NCBI GenBank assembly: GCA_018970845.1
Contig: JAGWVO010000041.1
Span: 1 to 15,516 of the forward strand
Reading direction: 5' to 3'
Length of the DNA stretch: 15,516 nucleotides
Origin: Planctomycetota bacterium
GTDB lineage: Bacteria > Planctomycetota > Planctomycetia > Gemmatales > Gemmataceae
The notes beneath the pieces are model-generated. The model ran no database searches and was not told the origin of the DNA. It was given only the letters and a program-made list of their open reading frames with translations. This document shows positions 1 through 8,762 of this stretch, piece by piece. Each line of letters starts with the position of its first letter. The first letter of the stretch is position 1. A program made the position numbers and the translations under genes.

Positions 1-303
1 CGAGGTTGTTTGCGCGCCATAAAATGTACTTAAAACATTTGAATATCATAAAACAATTCATTATGGTCTTGGAACCATTGCCTGAATGACTCCCGGTGCT
101 TCCTTGAAAAACCTTGGTCTCTTTGGTTTGCAAGTGATCCAGGAAGCCATTGCGGGTTCCCAGCTACGCGCTTGCCGGAAATCGCCATGATCCTGACGGT
201 TCCGGATAGGCGTTCACGGTGATGGCGGGCACGGGAATCGATGGCGCGCGGGGACGCCGCTTATTAAACTTGAACCTGTCCGCATGACCCCGAGGCCCTC
301 CCC
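1..303. other. Upstream non-coding region
   Basis: I see no gene here. The first ~80 bases are clearly more AT-rich than the rest of the window, and contain an imperfect dyad: AAATGT at 22-27 and ACATTT at 35-40, separated by 7 bases. This stretch could hold the promoter of the secreted protein gene that starts at 304, but I cannot identify convincing -35/-10 boxes. A short GAGG at 292-295, 8 bases before the start codon, is a weak candidate ribosome binding site. Confidence 0.4.
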
Positions 304-3099
304 ATGACACGGCTTGCCTTGGTTCTCGCGTGCCTCGCTTTGGTACCGTTAGTTGCCCGGCCCGCCGAAGACCTCGCGGCCTGGCGGCCCTTGCCGGCCG
401 ATTTCAAGCCAACAGCGCGGGAAACGGGCAGCGCCACGCTCCAGGCGACGCCTTGGTCGTACCTTGTCGCCCCGGCTGACTCCACCGATATCGAGGTCGC
501 CACGACCGTCGTCATCGATGGCCCCGCGACCCGCTTCGACTATTTCGGCTCGTCGTGGTCGGTGTGGCCCGATCCCAAGGTCGCTGACATGGGCTTCGAG
601 GCCGCCCTGCTGCTGCGTGGCCGCGAGGATGGTTCGGCCGGCTACCGCGTTCAGGTGTCGTTGAAATATCAGGAAGTCGCGCTGGTGAGGTTTCCCGACG
701 GCGGCTATGTGGCATCGGTTCCCTGCGCCGTGCCGGCCAAGAAGCCGTTGAGGCTGCGAGCCCGCGCCAATGGCGGCGCGATCCGGGTGTTCGTCGACGA
801 CAAGGAACTCATCCGACACGCCGACAGGCTCGCGCCGGTGCCGGCGCGCGGGCGGATTGGCATCGGTGTTTCCAGCGGCGCTCGTGTGACCTTTTCCGCC
901 ACCGAGGCGCGCGCCGTGGAACCCGAGGCCGTCCCCGCGGCGACGCCCCATCAACCGAATTTCACCGTTCGCAAATGGATTGGCGGCCGGCAGTGGGTGT
1001 TCGATGGCGACGAGCCTATCCTGCTTTTGCCCTCGCCCGAGTCGTCGACCGTGATGAATGTCAAGCTGCTGCCGGGCTTCAAGCCCCTGCTCACCTGGAA
1101 CAGCCACTGGGACACGCAGAACCAGGGGGCCTACCCCGAGGCGGCCAATTCCACCGTCGATGTGCGCGCCACGGGCGGCGGCGCCAGCCTCACCGCCACT
1201 TGGAAAGGCAAGCACACCGGCAACCGCTTCGCGACGGAAACGAAAATGGTCGTTGGCTTCGACAGGCAGCGCGGCACCTACACCTACGACATCGACAGCG
1301 AACTCGAGGTGTTCCCCGGCCAGCCTTTCCATTTCCGCTACGGGTTCGACTTCGAACACCACACCCCGCTCGACCCGTTCAACTGGCAATACCTCGTTGC
1401 CCGCAGGCGGGGCGGCGAGTTGTACCACCGGCCCGTCGCCCCCACCGACCCCGGCCCCCAGCACGACCTCGAGACCTACCACGGCCTCAGGGTCTGGCAC
1501 GGCCGGCACAACGGCGACATGAGGGTGGCCCCGGCCGTGGAGTACGAGATCCGGCCGGAATGGAACGAGGTGGAGCAGGGCGGCAAGCCCGGCCGGCGGC
1601 AATGCAACACGGCGGTGTGCGCGGCGTTCTACGACACCGGCGTCGCCTTCGCTCCCGAAACCGCCAAGCCCGGAACCAAAATCCGCGTCAAGTACCGTTA
1701 CGCCGGCTACCCCGCCGAGGAGGCCAAGGGGCTGTTCGACCAGTCGAAGGTGTATGCCGCTCCCACCCTCGACCCGAAGCACCATTACATCTTCGCCGAT
1801 GAATGGCCCAAGCTCACCTTCAGCCAGTTCACACCTTTGAGCCAAACCTGGCAGCTTGGCCGTTCGCCTTTCATGTCGGGGCACAACCAGCGCCCCAGCT
1901 ATGGCCTTGAAAAGAACTGCGGCGTGGGAAGCGGCTTTGCGATGAGGCTCGGCCCCGCGTCGTACGGCAAGGCGACGCTCGCCAAGGCTGGCTCGCCCGA
2001 ACCGGGGCGGTATATCCTCACGGCGATGGTGAAGTCGGACAACGCGATCGGCCCGGGCGGAAGGATCGAGTTGAAAGCGGCGCAGGCGAAGACGAACAAG
2101 GAACTCTCGGCGGAGACCCACTTTGTCGGCGCCGGTTCGTTCGGCTGGCAAAGGCAAGGCTTTTCCTTCGAGGTCCCACCGGGGACGGGATCATTGGCCA
2201 TCGCCTTTGGCAACGCCGGCACAGGCGACTTCCTCGTGACGGATGTGGAGATCCGCAAGCTCGCCGAAGGCGAGGGTCTTCCCGCGGGAGTATCGTCCAA
2301 GGCGAACACACGGCCGACACCGTTGCCCCCGGCGCCGCCAGGGGCCGTGGCCGACTTCCGCATGCTGGAAGGCAAGGGATTCCACTCGTTGAACCACGCC
2401 GGAGGCGCGCACCTCGAACTGGCGAACCTGGCGTGGGTGGTCGATGGCGGCCGGCCGGCCTTGCGGTTTGCCGACAATGAATCGGGCCGGGAGGAGTTCC
2501 AGCCCGATGGCCATATCGGCATGAACATCTTCGGCAACGCGCGGGATTTCAATTACATGGGAGCCTACAAGGCCTACGAGGGTCGGCGCGGCGTGCCTTT
2601 CGCCATGGGCGCCGGCGGCGGCATCGTGCTCGGTTGCGAGCGGTACTACCTGCACGGGGCCTACTACCGCGGCCTGATCGGCCGGGTGGTGATCCTGCGC
2701 CATGCGCTGGGCGACAACGAGGTTTCGCTATTGGCGCGCGACCAGCCTCTGCCGGATGCCGCGGTGCCCGCCGATTCCAAGGGAGTCACGATCGCCGCTT
2801 GGGTGAAGCCGTCGCCGAGGCTGGGCAACAACAACATGCACCCCGGCGGCGGTGACATCGTCGGCTACGGCAACCGGAATTTTGTGCTCAAGCTCATGGG
2901 TTCGGGCGAGCGCGGCGAGTCGTCGCCCTATCGGCTCGCGGCGCGACTGGATGTCAACGACGGAATCCAGACGGGGCCGGTGGTGCTGGCCCAAAAGTGG
3001 CACCATGTCGCATTGACGGTGATTCCCGAAAACGGCAAGCGGCGGATGCGGCTGTTCGTGGACGGCAAGCCCGCGGCCGACGGCCTCACGGCCAAGTAA
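304..3099 (+). CDS. Secreted multi-domain jelly-roll / LamG protein
   Basis: This is a 931-aa exported protein of unproven function. Residues 1-20 form a signal peptide (basic MTR, a Leu/Ala/Val core, then cleavage near ARPAED). Residues ~55-205 look like a concanavalin-type jelly roll of the DUF1080/LamG-like sort (ALLLRGREDGSAGYRVQV; RIGIGV near the end). Residues ~220-500 form a Trp/Tyr/His-rich domain that I do not recognise. Residues ~513-670 resemble a carbohydrate-binding beta-sandwich (GRYILTAMVKS, then a VTDVEIRK closing strand). Residues ~682-931 are LamG-like (VTIAAWVKP, WHHVALTV, RLFVDGKPA), but the closing strands (GLIGRVVILRHALGDNEVSLL, ~790-810) come before the opening strand. 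The start at 304 gives the signal peptide at once. The gene is convergent with the DUF1552 gene, with 24 bp between stops. Binding or remodelling of a glycan outside the cytoplasm is inference from fold and neighbours. Confidence 0.85.
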   Translation: MTRLALVLACLALVPLVARPAEDLAAWRPLPADFKPTARETGSATLQATPWSYLVAPADSTDIEVATTVVIDGPATRFDYFGSSWSVWPDPKVADMGFEAALLLRGREDGSAGYRVQVSLKYQEVALVRFPDGGYVASVPCAVPAKKPLRLRARANGGAIRVFVDDKELIRHADRLAPVPARGRIGIGVSSGARVTFSATEARAVEPEAVPAATPHQPNFTVRKWIGGRQWVFDGDEPILLLPSPESSTVMNVKLLPGFKPLLTWNSHWDTQNQGAYPEAANSTVDVRATGGGASLTATWKGKHTGNRFATETKMVVGFDRQRGTYTYDIDSELEVFPGQPFHFRYGFDFEHHTPLDPFNWQYLVARRRGGELYHRPVAPTDPGPQHDLETYHGLRVWHGRHNGDMRVAPAVEYEIRPEWNEVEQGGKPGRRQCNTAVCAAFYDTGVAFAPETAKPGTKIRVKYRYAGYPAEEAKGLFDQSKVYAAPTLDPKHHYIFADEWPKLTFSQFTPLSQTWQLGRSPFMSGHNQRPSYGLEKNCGVGSGFAMRLGPASYGKATLAKAGSPEPGRYILTAMVKSDNAIGPGGRIELKAAQAKTNKELSAETHFVGAGSFGWQRQGFSFEVPPGTGSLAIAFGNAGTGDFLVTDVEIRKLAEGEGLPAGVSSKANTRPTPLPPAPPGAVADFRMLEGKGFHSLNHAGGAHLELANLAWVVDGGRPALRFADNESGREEFQPDGHIGMNIFGNARDFNYMGAYKAYEGRRGVPFAMGAGGGIVLGCERYYLHGAYYRGLIGRVVILRHALGDNEVSLLARDQPLPDAAVPADSKGVTIAAWVKPSPRLGNNNMHPGGGDIVGYGNRNFVLKLMGSGERGESSPYRLAARLDVNDGIQTGPVVLAQKWHHVALTVIPENGKRRMRLFVDGKPAADGLTAK

Positions 3100-3123
3100 C
3101 CATCCCAAGCGGGCGGCGCGCAG

Positions 3124-4416
3124 TCAGCCTCGGAGCCCTCCGGGCAGGATTCCCGTGCTGTCGCCATGCGACTCCACCTTGGCCCCGATTCCCTTGAGCA
3201 GGGTGAGCCACAGGTTGCACAGGGGCGTGTCCTTGGGCATGACGAGGTGCTGGCCGAGCCCGATTCCCGCACCCCGTCCGGCGACCAGCGTCGGGCAGTT
3301 GTCGAGATAGTGGATCGTGCGGATGTTGCTGCCGTAGCTGATGACCGTGTGGTCGAACAGGGTCGAGCCGTCGGGTTCCTTGGTCGCCTTGAGCTTGTCG
3401 ATGAGGCCGGCGAGAAGTTCGCTTTGGGCGGCATCGCGTTTCTGCGACGCCTCCATCCGGTCGCCGGGCGAGTAGTGGCTCATGTCATGCGGCGCGACCT
3501 TCACGGCGAGGCTCTGGAGCAAGGTGCCCACCGGCTGTCGGTAGGTGATGACGCGCGTGCTGTCGGTTTGCAGGGCGGCGATCATGAGGTCGTACATGAT
3601 GGCGATCTCGTCGCGGCCCGCCAGGCCGGGCCTGGGTTCCTTCATCGCCGCCTTGGGCTTGGGCACGCCGAGCCAGCTTTCGTCCCTGCCAAGGCGAGTT
3701 TCAATGTCGCGGATGCCCTGGAAGTATTCATCGAGCTTGTCGGTGTCGGCCTTGTTGAGGCCCCGCCGCAGGTCTCCCGCGTCGGACAGCACGGCGTCAA
3801 GCACGCTCCGCTTCTGGGCGAGCATCGCCTGGCGCTCGGCCAGGGGGGTGGAGTCGGCGGAGAACAGCCGATGGAACACGAGAACCGGGTTGTCGAGGCC
3901 GGCGACCGGCTTGCCGCGCTGGTCCCAGGCGAGCGACAGACCCGGGCCGTGCCCGGAATTGTTCACATCGGGGCTGTTGAGCTGCAGCGAGGAAAACCGG
4001 GTGTCACCGCCCAGGCGCGCCGCCGCGACCTGGTCGGCGCTGACGCTGTTGTGAAAGCTCTGGCCAGGTTCGGCGTAGCGATTGGCGCCCGTGAGCCAGA
4101 AGGTGCTGCCCCAGTGGGCCTCATTGGCGAACTTGTTGGAAAGCCCCTGGATCACGGTGAAGTCGGCCTTGTGACGGGCCAGCGGAGCAAGCCCCGGCGG
4201 CAGTGCGTAGTTGGCGCCGGTTTGCTTCACATTCGGGAACCAGGTCTCGTTCGTGACGCCCCAGCCGAAGTTGAGGAAGATCATGCGCTTCGGCCTCGCC
4301 GCGGCCGCGGGGGCTGCCAATGCCCGCCTCGGGGCCGCCAGCGACTCCAGGGCGGGCAGGGCAATCAGGGCACCGGCGCTCTTGAGGAACCGGCGGCGTT
4401 GGCTGGATGCGGTCAT
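3124..4416 (-). CDS. DUF1552 family protein, Tat-exported
   Basis: This 430-aa protein matches the DUF1552 family in length and motifs. The N-terminus carries a twin-arginine signal (QRRRFLKS, residues 6-13), a short hydrophobic stretch (AGALIALPAL) and an Ala-rich cleavage region, so the mature protein should be exported folded. Family landmarks include LDEYFQGIRDIETRL in the middle, the MSHY segment, and TVISYGSNIRTIHYLDNCP near the C-terminus. The biochemical role of DUF1552 is not established; the family usually sits next to DUF1592-type haem proteins, as here. The start is well supported by GAGGTGA 6 bases upstream. That site overlaps the stop codon of the upstream gene, which implies translational coupling. 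I infer that the product works with the neighbouring cytochrome-like protein. Confidence 0.93.
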   Translation of the reverse strand: MTASSQRRRFLKSAGALIALPALESLAAPRRALAAPAAAARPKRMIFLNFGWGVTNETWFPNVKQTGANYALPPGLAPLARHKADFTVIQGLSNKFANEAHWGSTFWLTGANRYAEPGQSFHNSVSADQVAAARLGGDTRFSSLQLNSPDVNNSGHGPGLSLAWDQRGKPVAGLDNPVLVFHRLFSADSTPLAERQAMLAQKRSVLDAVLSDAGDLRRGLNKADTDKLDEYFQGIRDIETRLGRDESWLGVPKPKAAMKEPRPGLAGRDEIAIMYDLMIAALQTDSTRVITYRQPVGTLLQSLAVKVAPHDMSHYSPGDRMEASQKRDAAQSELLAGLIDKLKATKEPDGSTLFDHTVISYGSNIRTIHYLDNCPTLVAGRGAGIGLGQHLVMPKDTPLCNLWLTLLKGIGAKVESHGDSTGILPGGLRG

Positions 4417-4422
4417 GTCGAT

Positions 4423-4429
4423 TCACCTC
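4423..4429 (-). promoter_or_regulatory. Shine-Dalgarno of the DUF1552 gene, overlapping the upstream stop
   Basis: On the minus strand this reads GAGGTGA, and its last three bases are the TGA stop of the DUF1592 gene. It lies 6 bases before the DUF1552 ATG. This placement fits termination-reinitiation coupling between the two genes. Confidence 0.75.
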
Positions 4430-7400
4430 GCTTGGAAGGACTCGCTTTGGACAAGGGCATGGAGGAACTCCCGTAGGCCGAAGTTCTTCCCTGCCGCGCG
4501 ACGGACAACCTCGTCGGCCAGGGGTTGATCGGTGAAGCCGTAGGGGCGGCCAAGGGCATACTCGACGAGGGCCTCGGCAAGTCCCCGTGAGAACGCCTCG
4601 GGCCTTGAGGCGATGATGTCGCGCAACTCGAAATAGTCCTTGAACGCCGGGCCCTTGTGGAAGGTCCCGCTTGGATCGATCTTCCACTCCTTCCTGCCAA
4701 CGCCCCGTTTCTCATAACGGTCCTCCGCGCGCCACTTGCCGACGGCGTTGAAGTTCTCGAGGCCGAAGCCGATCGGGTCGATCTTGCGGTGGCAGCTAGC
4801 GCATTGCGGCTGTTCCTGGTGCGCCAGGATCCGCTCGCGGGAGGTGAGCAACTTGCCTTCCAGGCGCGTGAGCTGCGGCACATTGGGCGGCGCGGGAGGC
4901 GGCGGATCGTGCAGCAGCTTCCGCAGGACCCAGGCGCCCCGCTCGACGGGGCTGCTCGTCTCGCCATTGCTGCCCATCGCCAGGATCGCCGCCATGCCGA
5001 GCAGTCCCCCGCGGGGCGAACCCGGCGGCAGGGCCACCACGCGAAACTCGTCGCCCGACACACCTTCGAGCCCGTAATAGGCGCCGAGCAGTCCATTGAC
5101 GACGACATAGTCCGCCTTGAGGAGTTCGCCCGCGCCGCGGTTGGCCTTGAGCGCGTGCTCGATGGTGCGAAACACCTCCAAGCGCGCCGCGGCTTTCGTG
5201 CTCTCGTCAAAATCCCGATAAAGCTGAGTGTTGAACTGGAAGAAATCGAGCCGTTCCATGCCCAGCCACTGGTTCGTGAAGCCCGTCACGAATTCGCGCG
5301 ACTTGCCGCTGTCGATCATGCGGTTTACCTGCGCGGCCAGGACCCCGGGCTTTGTCAATTCGCCGTCGCGGGCCAGGGCGAGAAGCGTCTCGTCGGGCGG
5401 GGCGCTCCACAGGAGGTATGACAGGCGGGTGGCCAGTTCGCGGGGGGTGAGTTTGCCGGGCTGTCCGGCACCGCCGGGTTCCGCCAGGTAAAGGAACCGC
5501 GGCGAGGCGAGCACGACGCCGAGCGGTTCCCTGATGGCTTGTTCAAACGGGTCGCCGGCCTTGAGCCGGGCCTCGAACAGCTTGACAAGTTTGTCGATGT
5601 ATCCCGGCTGCGGGGGATTGTCGCGGAAGGCGCGCAGGGCAAATCGCTCGATGATGTCACGGGCGTCCCCGGCCTCGCCTGGCTTGCCGGCCAGGATCGA
5701 CCGGGTGTCGGCGGCTTGCAGCGGTCCCTTGACCTCGATCCAGTCGATCCACAGCGCCGGGTCGCGCTGGCGGGCATCCTTGATCAAACGGGTACGGCCC
5801 GGCAGGCTGATCCCCTCCTTCTTGAGAGGCCGTTTCTCCATCAGGATGAACTTGCGCGGGCCGCCCGGCCTCACCTTGAAAGGCAACTCGACCACCTCGG
5901 GTTTCTCAAGGGCCGCGGCGACCTGCCTTGTCGCCAGCAGCGTGCGGTCGTCCTTGTCGATGGGGCTGGCCTCGACAAACATCAGGTGGGACCGCTCGGC
6001 GGGCATGTCCGGCACCCGGCCGATGTTCACTCGCATCAGGTAGTCGCCGGTGGCGAGATCGGCGGGCAGGTCGACGGCATATTCCGAGGTCTCGTTGACG
6101 GTGTTGTCGAGGTACAGGCCCGTTCTCGAAAGCGGCCTGTCGAGGTATTGCTGGAACCAGCGGTTGTTGCTTTCCCAGACAATCTTCGAGAACTCCGCGT
6201 GCGACTTGTCGATGAAGCCGAATTCCTTGAGGCGCGCCTCGTCGCCGCCGGCGGCCTTCCATTTCGCGTATTGCTCGTTGAGGAACTTGGAGCGCAGGTG
6301 GCCGCGCTCAACATCCGCGCGGCGCTTCTCGGGTTCGATGCGCTGCAGGTTCTCCACGGTTGACTGCTGGGGCATGGGGCCTTCCCATTCAACCCAATCG
6401 ATCCACAGGGCTGGGGGCGGGCCGACCTTCGTTTCCTTCACCGTGGCGGTGTACCACTCATGGTCGCGCTTCACATCCCGCTTCTCGCGGAGCACGAAGG
6501 TGCGGGGCCCGTTGGCGCTGATGCTCACCGGAACCTCGATCACCTGCGGCTGGTCGGTGGTGCCGCTCACCTGGAATGTCCTGATCAGGCCGAACTCGTC
6601 CTTCTCGATCCGGCTGCCCAACTCGACGAAGCGCCGTTCCGCTGGCGCCCCCTTGACGGCGCCGATGCGGAAGCGGAGCCTGTATTCGCCTGGTTCCGCC
6701 TTCTCGACCTCGTGCTTCGTCTTGAGCCATCCCGAAGGCTGGTCGGGCGGCAGCGTGATCACCTCCTCGGTGTGGACATTGAAAATCGTCAGGTAGGCGC
6801 CGGTTTTCGTGAGCGGGTCGTTGAGGTAGCGTTCGAAGCTGGGGCCATGCTGCTCGAACACGCGAACACGGAATTTCGCTTCCAGTTCGTCCGGAATGCC
6901 TTTCTGCGGCTCTTTCGTCTCGAGGAACTTCCTGGCCGCCTCGTACCCGCCCTTGAAATAGCCGTTGTAGGTGCCGCCGACCATGCGGTTGGCGTGCAAT
7001 TCCACCTCGCGGCGTTCCTTGATGGTTTTCCCGGGGGCGCCGATGGGGCCCTCCACCTCGATCCAGTCGATCCACAGGGCGAACTCCGGGCCTATGCCAT
7101 TGCGTTTTCTCCCTTCCCCGAAGATCCGGTGCGCGGCCTCGCCCGACTCGTAGGTTCCCTTTTCCTGCAGGAAGAATCCGTGGCCCTTGGCGGGTGAGAA
7201 CTTGAGCGGGATCTCCAACAGTTGGGGGTTTGCCATGGTTCCGGTGACCTGATGGCTGCTGGCCACGGCGCGGACTCCGCTGTCGTGCTGCGGGCCGAAC
7301 TCGATGAAATGCCGTTCCTTCGGGGTGTTGCCAGTCGCGGCGACGCGCACGCGCACCACATAATCTCCGGCGGGCCAATCCCCCGGAATTCGGAACGGAT

Positions 7401-8388
7401 GATACGGGTTGACGAACACATCCTCCACGGTGAGGAACGCGCCGGTTTTTGTGGCCGGGTGTTCCACATAGGCCTTGTGGTAAGGGACATAGTGAACCCA
7501 GTTCCTTCGGCCCTGCTCATCGGCGTGGATGGCGTCGACAAAGCCGAAATCCTTGGGCGCTGGCGCCCCGGGGATTTTCTGCCAGAGGAAATACAACGCG
7601 GTATCGTCCTTCCTCCCTTCCTTGATCCGGGCGACGGTTTCGGCGTTTTCGGGCTTGCGCGCCGCGGCATCCACGCCCGCCGTCCATTTCAAGTACCTGT
7701 CGCGGGCATCAATGCGGTCCTTGAGCGACTGGGCGATGCGGGCGTTGCGGTCTTCCGCTTCGAGGCGCATTCGCCGAAACGCCCGGGATGGGGCGAAGCG
7801 GGCGAAGTGTTCATCGAGCGCCTGCCGGCCCAGCGCCAGGTATTGCTCGATCTGGTCCGCCGAAATGAACAGCGAAGAGCCCACCGTGTCGAAGGTTCCC
7901 GCGCCTCCATCGGCGGGAAGTTCGCGCGTGCTGATGTCGACCCCGAGCAAGTCGCGGATCGTGTTCTTGTACTCGCGGCGGTTCAGGCGGCGAATCACGC
8001 TTCGGCCGCCGGAATCCGAGAGGAACCTGCGGGCGGCGGCCATGCGGGTGGATAGCGCGTCGAGGAAGTCGGTCTTGGCCACGGCGGCGATCGGCTTGGC
8101 CCCCTCGGGGGGCATGGCGCCGCTGTTGAGTTGATTGAGGACCTTTTGCCAGCGGTCGGCGACACCGGCCGTCGAAATGGACAACGGAAGGTCGTCGAGC
8201 CTGACCCCGCCCTCGGCCTTTGCCGCCGAATGACAACGGAAGCAATGTTGCTTCAGCAGTTCCAGTTCAGCCTGTCCGAGTGCTGGCGCCGGTTCGGCGG
8301 AAACCGGTGTTCCCATGGCCCAAACGGATACAAGCGCGGCTGAAAGGGCCAAGGAAAACATGATGATCGGGTTGGCGACTCGGGGCAT
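4423..8388 (-). CDS. DUF1592-type planctomycete cytochrome-like protein with three inserted beta-domain repeats
   Basis: This 1321-aa protein is much longer than the ~750-900 aa I expect for the family. Residues 1-31 form a signal peptide ending VSA. An N-terminal haem-binding CxxCH lies at C49/C52/H53 (PSCyt1-like), followed by DUF1587 at ~130-195 (RRLNRREYKNTIRDLLGVD). Then come three ~220-aa repeat units (~residues 200-890). The canonical tail follows: DUF1595 (~907-968), DUF1592 (~979-1107, from LTPRELATRLSYLLWSAPPDE), DUF1588 (~1125-1224, with a second CASCH at C1196/C1199/H1200) and DUF1585 (~1240-1314, ending LVQSESFQAR). The two CxxCH motifs imply covalent c-type haem, hence periplasmic or surface redox; the electron partner and substrate are unknown. 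AGGTGAT at 8394-8400, 5 bases upstream, supports the ATG. The gene is first in an operon with DUF1552. Family assignment is secure; function is inference. Confidence 0.93.
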   Translation of the reverse strand: MPRVANPIIMFSLALSAALVSVWAMGTPVSAEPAPALGQAELELLKQHCFRCHSAAKAEGGVRLDDLPLSISTAGVADRWQKVLNQLNSGAMPPEGAKPIAAVAKTDFLDALSTRMAAARRFLSDSGGRSVIRRLNRREYKNTIRDLLGVDISTRELPADGGAGTFDTVGSSLFISADQIEQYLALGRQALDEHFARFAPSRAFRRMRLEAEDRNARIAQSLKDRIDARDRYLKWTAGVDAAARKPENAETVARIKEGRKDDTALYFLWQKIPGAPAPKDFGFVDAIHADEQGRRNWVHYVPYHKAYVEHPATKTGAFLTVEDVFVNPYHPFRIPGDWPAGDYVVRVRVAATGNTPKERHFIEFGPQHDSGVRAVASSHQVTGTMANPQLLEIPLKFSPAKGHGFFLQEKGTYESGEAAHRIFGEGRKRNGIGPEFALWIDWIEVEGPIGAPGKTIKERREVELHANRMVGGTYNGYFKGGYEAARKFLETKEPQKGIPDELEAKFRVRVFEQHGPSFERYLNDPLTKTGAYLTIFNVHTEEVITLPPDQPSGWLKTKHEVEKAEPGEYRLRFRIGAVKGAPAERRFVELGSRIEKDEFGLIRTFQVSGTTDQPQVIEVPVSISANGPRTFVLREKRDVKRDHEWYTATVKETKVGPPPALWIDWVEWEGPMPQQSTVENLQRIEPEKRRADVERGHLRSKFLNEQYAKWKAAGGDEARLKEFGFIDKSHAEFSKIVWESNNRWFQQYLDRPLSRTGLYLDNTVNETSEYAVDLPADLATGDYLMRVNIGRVPDMPAERSHLMFVEASPIDKDDRTLLATRQVAAALEKPEVVELPFKVRPGGPRKFILMEKRPLKKEGISLPGRTRLIKDARQRDPALWIDWIEVKGPLQAADTRSILAGKPGEAGDARDIIERFALRAFRDNPPQPGYIDKLVKLFEARLKAGDPFEQAIREPLGVVLASPRFLYLAEPGGAGQPGKLTPRELATRLSYLLWSAPPDETLLALARDGELTKPGVLAAQVNRMIDSGKSREFVTGFTNQWLGMERLDFFQFNTQLYRDFDESTKAAARLEVFRTIEHALKANRGAGELLKADYVVVNGLLGAYYGLEGVSGDEFRVVALPPGSPRGGLLGMAAILAMGSNGETSSPVERGAWVLRKLLHDPPPPAPPNVPQLTRLEGKLLTSRERILAHQEQPQCASCHRKIDPIGFGLENFNAVGKWRAEDRYEKRGVGRKEWKIDPSGTFHKGPAFKDYFELRDIIASRPEAFSRGLAEALVEYALGRPYGFTDQPLADEVVRRAAGKNFGLREFLHALVQSESFQAR
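5719..7482 (-). repeat. Three tandem protein-level repeat units inside the DUF1592 protein
   Basis: Three diverged copies of a beta-rich domain are encoded at about 7042-7482, 6373-6840 and 5719-6159 (residues ~303-449, 517-672 and 744-890). Each begins (T/S)(K/R)TG(A/L)(F/Y)L, contains G(D/E)Y..R..(I/V) and a P(K/A)ER(R/H/S) segment, and closes with ALWIDW followed by a short acidic/GP ending. The closing Trp residues are W439, W662 and W880, spaced 223 and 218 residues apart. Charged, probably helical linkers of ~70-100 aa precede each copy; linkers 1 and 3 share (D/E)FGF(V/I)D..HA. The copies are recognisable in protein but not as DNA repeats, so the duplication looks old. The fold resembles carbohydrate-binding sandwiches, but I cannot assign a family. 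Confidence 0.85.
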
Positions 8389-8393
8389 GAAAG

Positions 8394-8400
8394 ATCACCT
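8394..8400 (-). promoter_or_regulatory. Shine-Dalgarno of the DUF1592 gene
   Basis: On the minus strand it reads AGGTGAT, 5 bases before the ATG at 8388. It fixes the start that yields the signal peptide, in preference to the internal Met10. Confidence 0.65.
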
Positions 8401-8738
8401 GCGATGCGAGGTCTTGGCCAGACTCCGCCTTGTTCCGGATTGGTTGGCAACGATGTGGCCACCGGCTTGCCGGGACAGGCGCAATCTGGTTGTTGGTGTT
8501 TCGGATTCCATGGCCCGCGAGTTCATCTGTTTCACCTTGCCGGACCATGGCAACAACCCATGCCACAACAGCCAAGCATCATTTACCTCAACATCATAAC
8601 CTCCAATGGTTTCGGTTTTGGCGCAAGATCATGAAAACCGTGCAAGGTTGACTAGCAGCCCCTCATGGAATTGGCTGTTGGCCCCAGCCGGCGGCAAGTT
8701 CATCCATTTCGTGTCCCGGGCCCGCTTTGGGGTATGGC

Positions 8739-8756
8739 AATGTCGATTTCGACATT
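8739..8756. promoter_or_regulatory. 18-bp dyad, candidate operator
   Basis: AATGTCGA-TT-TCGACATT has two perfectly complementary 8-base arms around a 2-base centre. It lies 115 bp before the pseudouridine synthase start and ~350 bp from the DUF1592 start. Its length and symmetry suit a dimeric DNA-binding regulator, but no regulator gene lies in the window and no second copy was seen. Operator function is inference. Confidence 0.4.
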
Positions 8757-8762
8757 CGCGAG

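Noticed and set aside
349..2157. 602-aa open frame on the minus strand
   Set aside because: It is antisense to the secreted-protein gene, rich in Arg/Gly/Val/His from high-GC reverse reading, and lacks a signal, domain or ribosome site. It is a shadow of the real gene.
3166..4476. 436-aa open frame on the plus strand opposite the DUF1552 gene
   Set aside because: The DUF1552 reading is unambiguous in motifs, Tat signal and ribosome site; the opposite frame has composition typical of antisense high-GC DNA.
7222..8055. 277-aa plus-strand open frame opposite the DUF1592 gene
   Set aside because: It is antisense to a confidently assigned domain-rich protein and has no recognisable motif.
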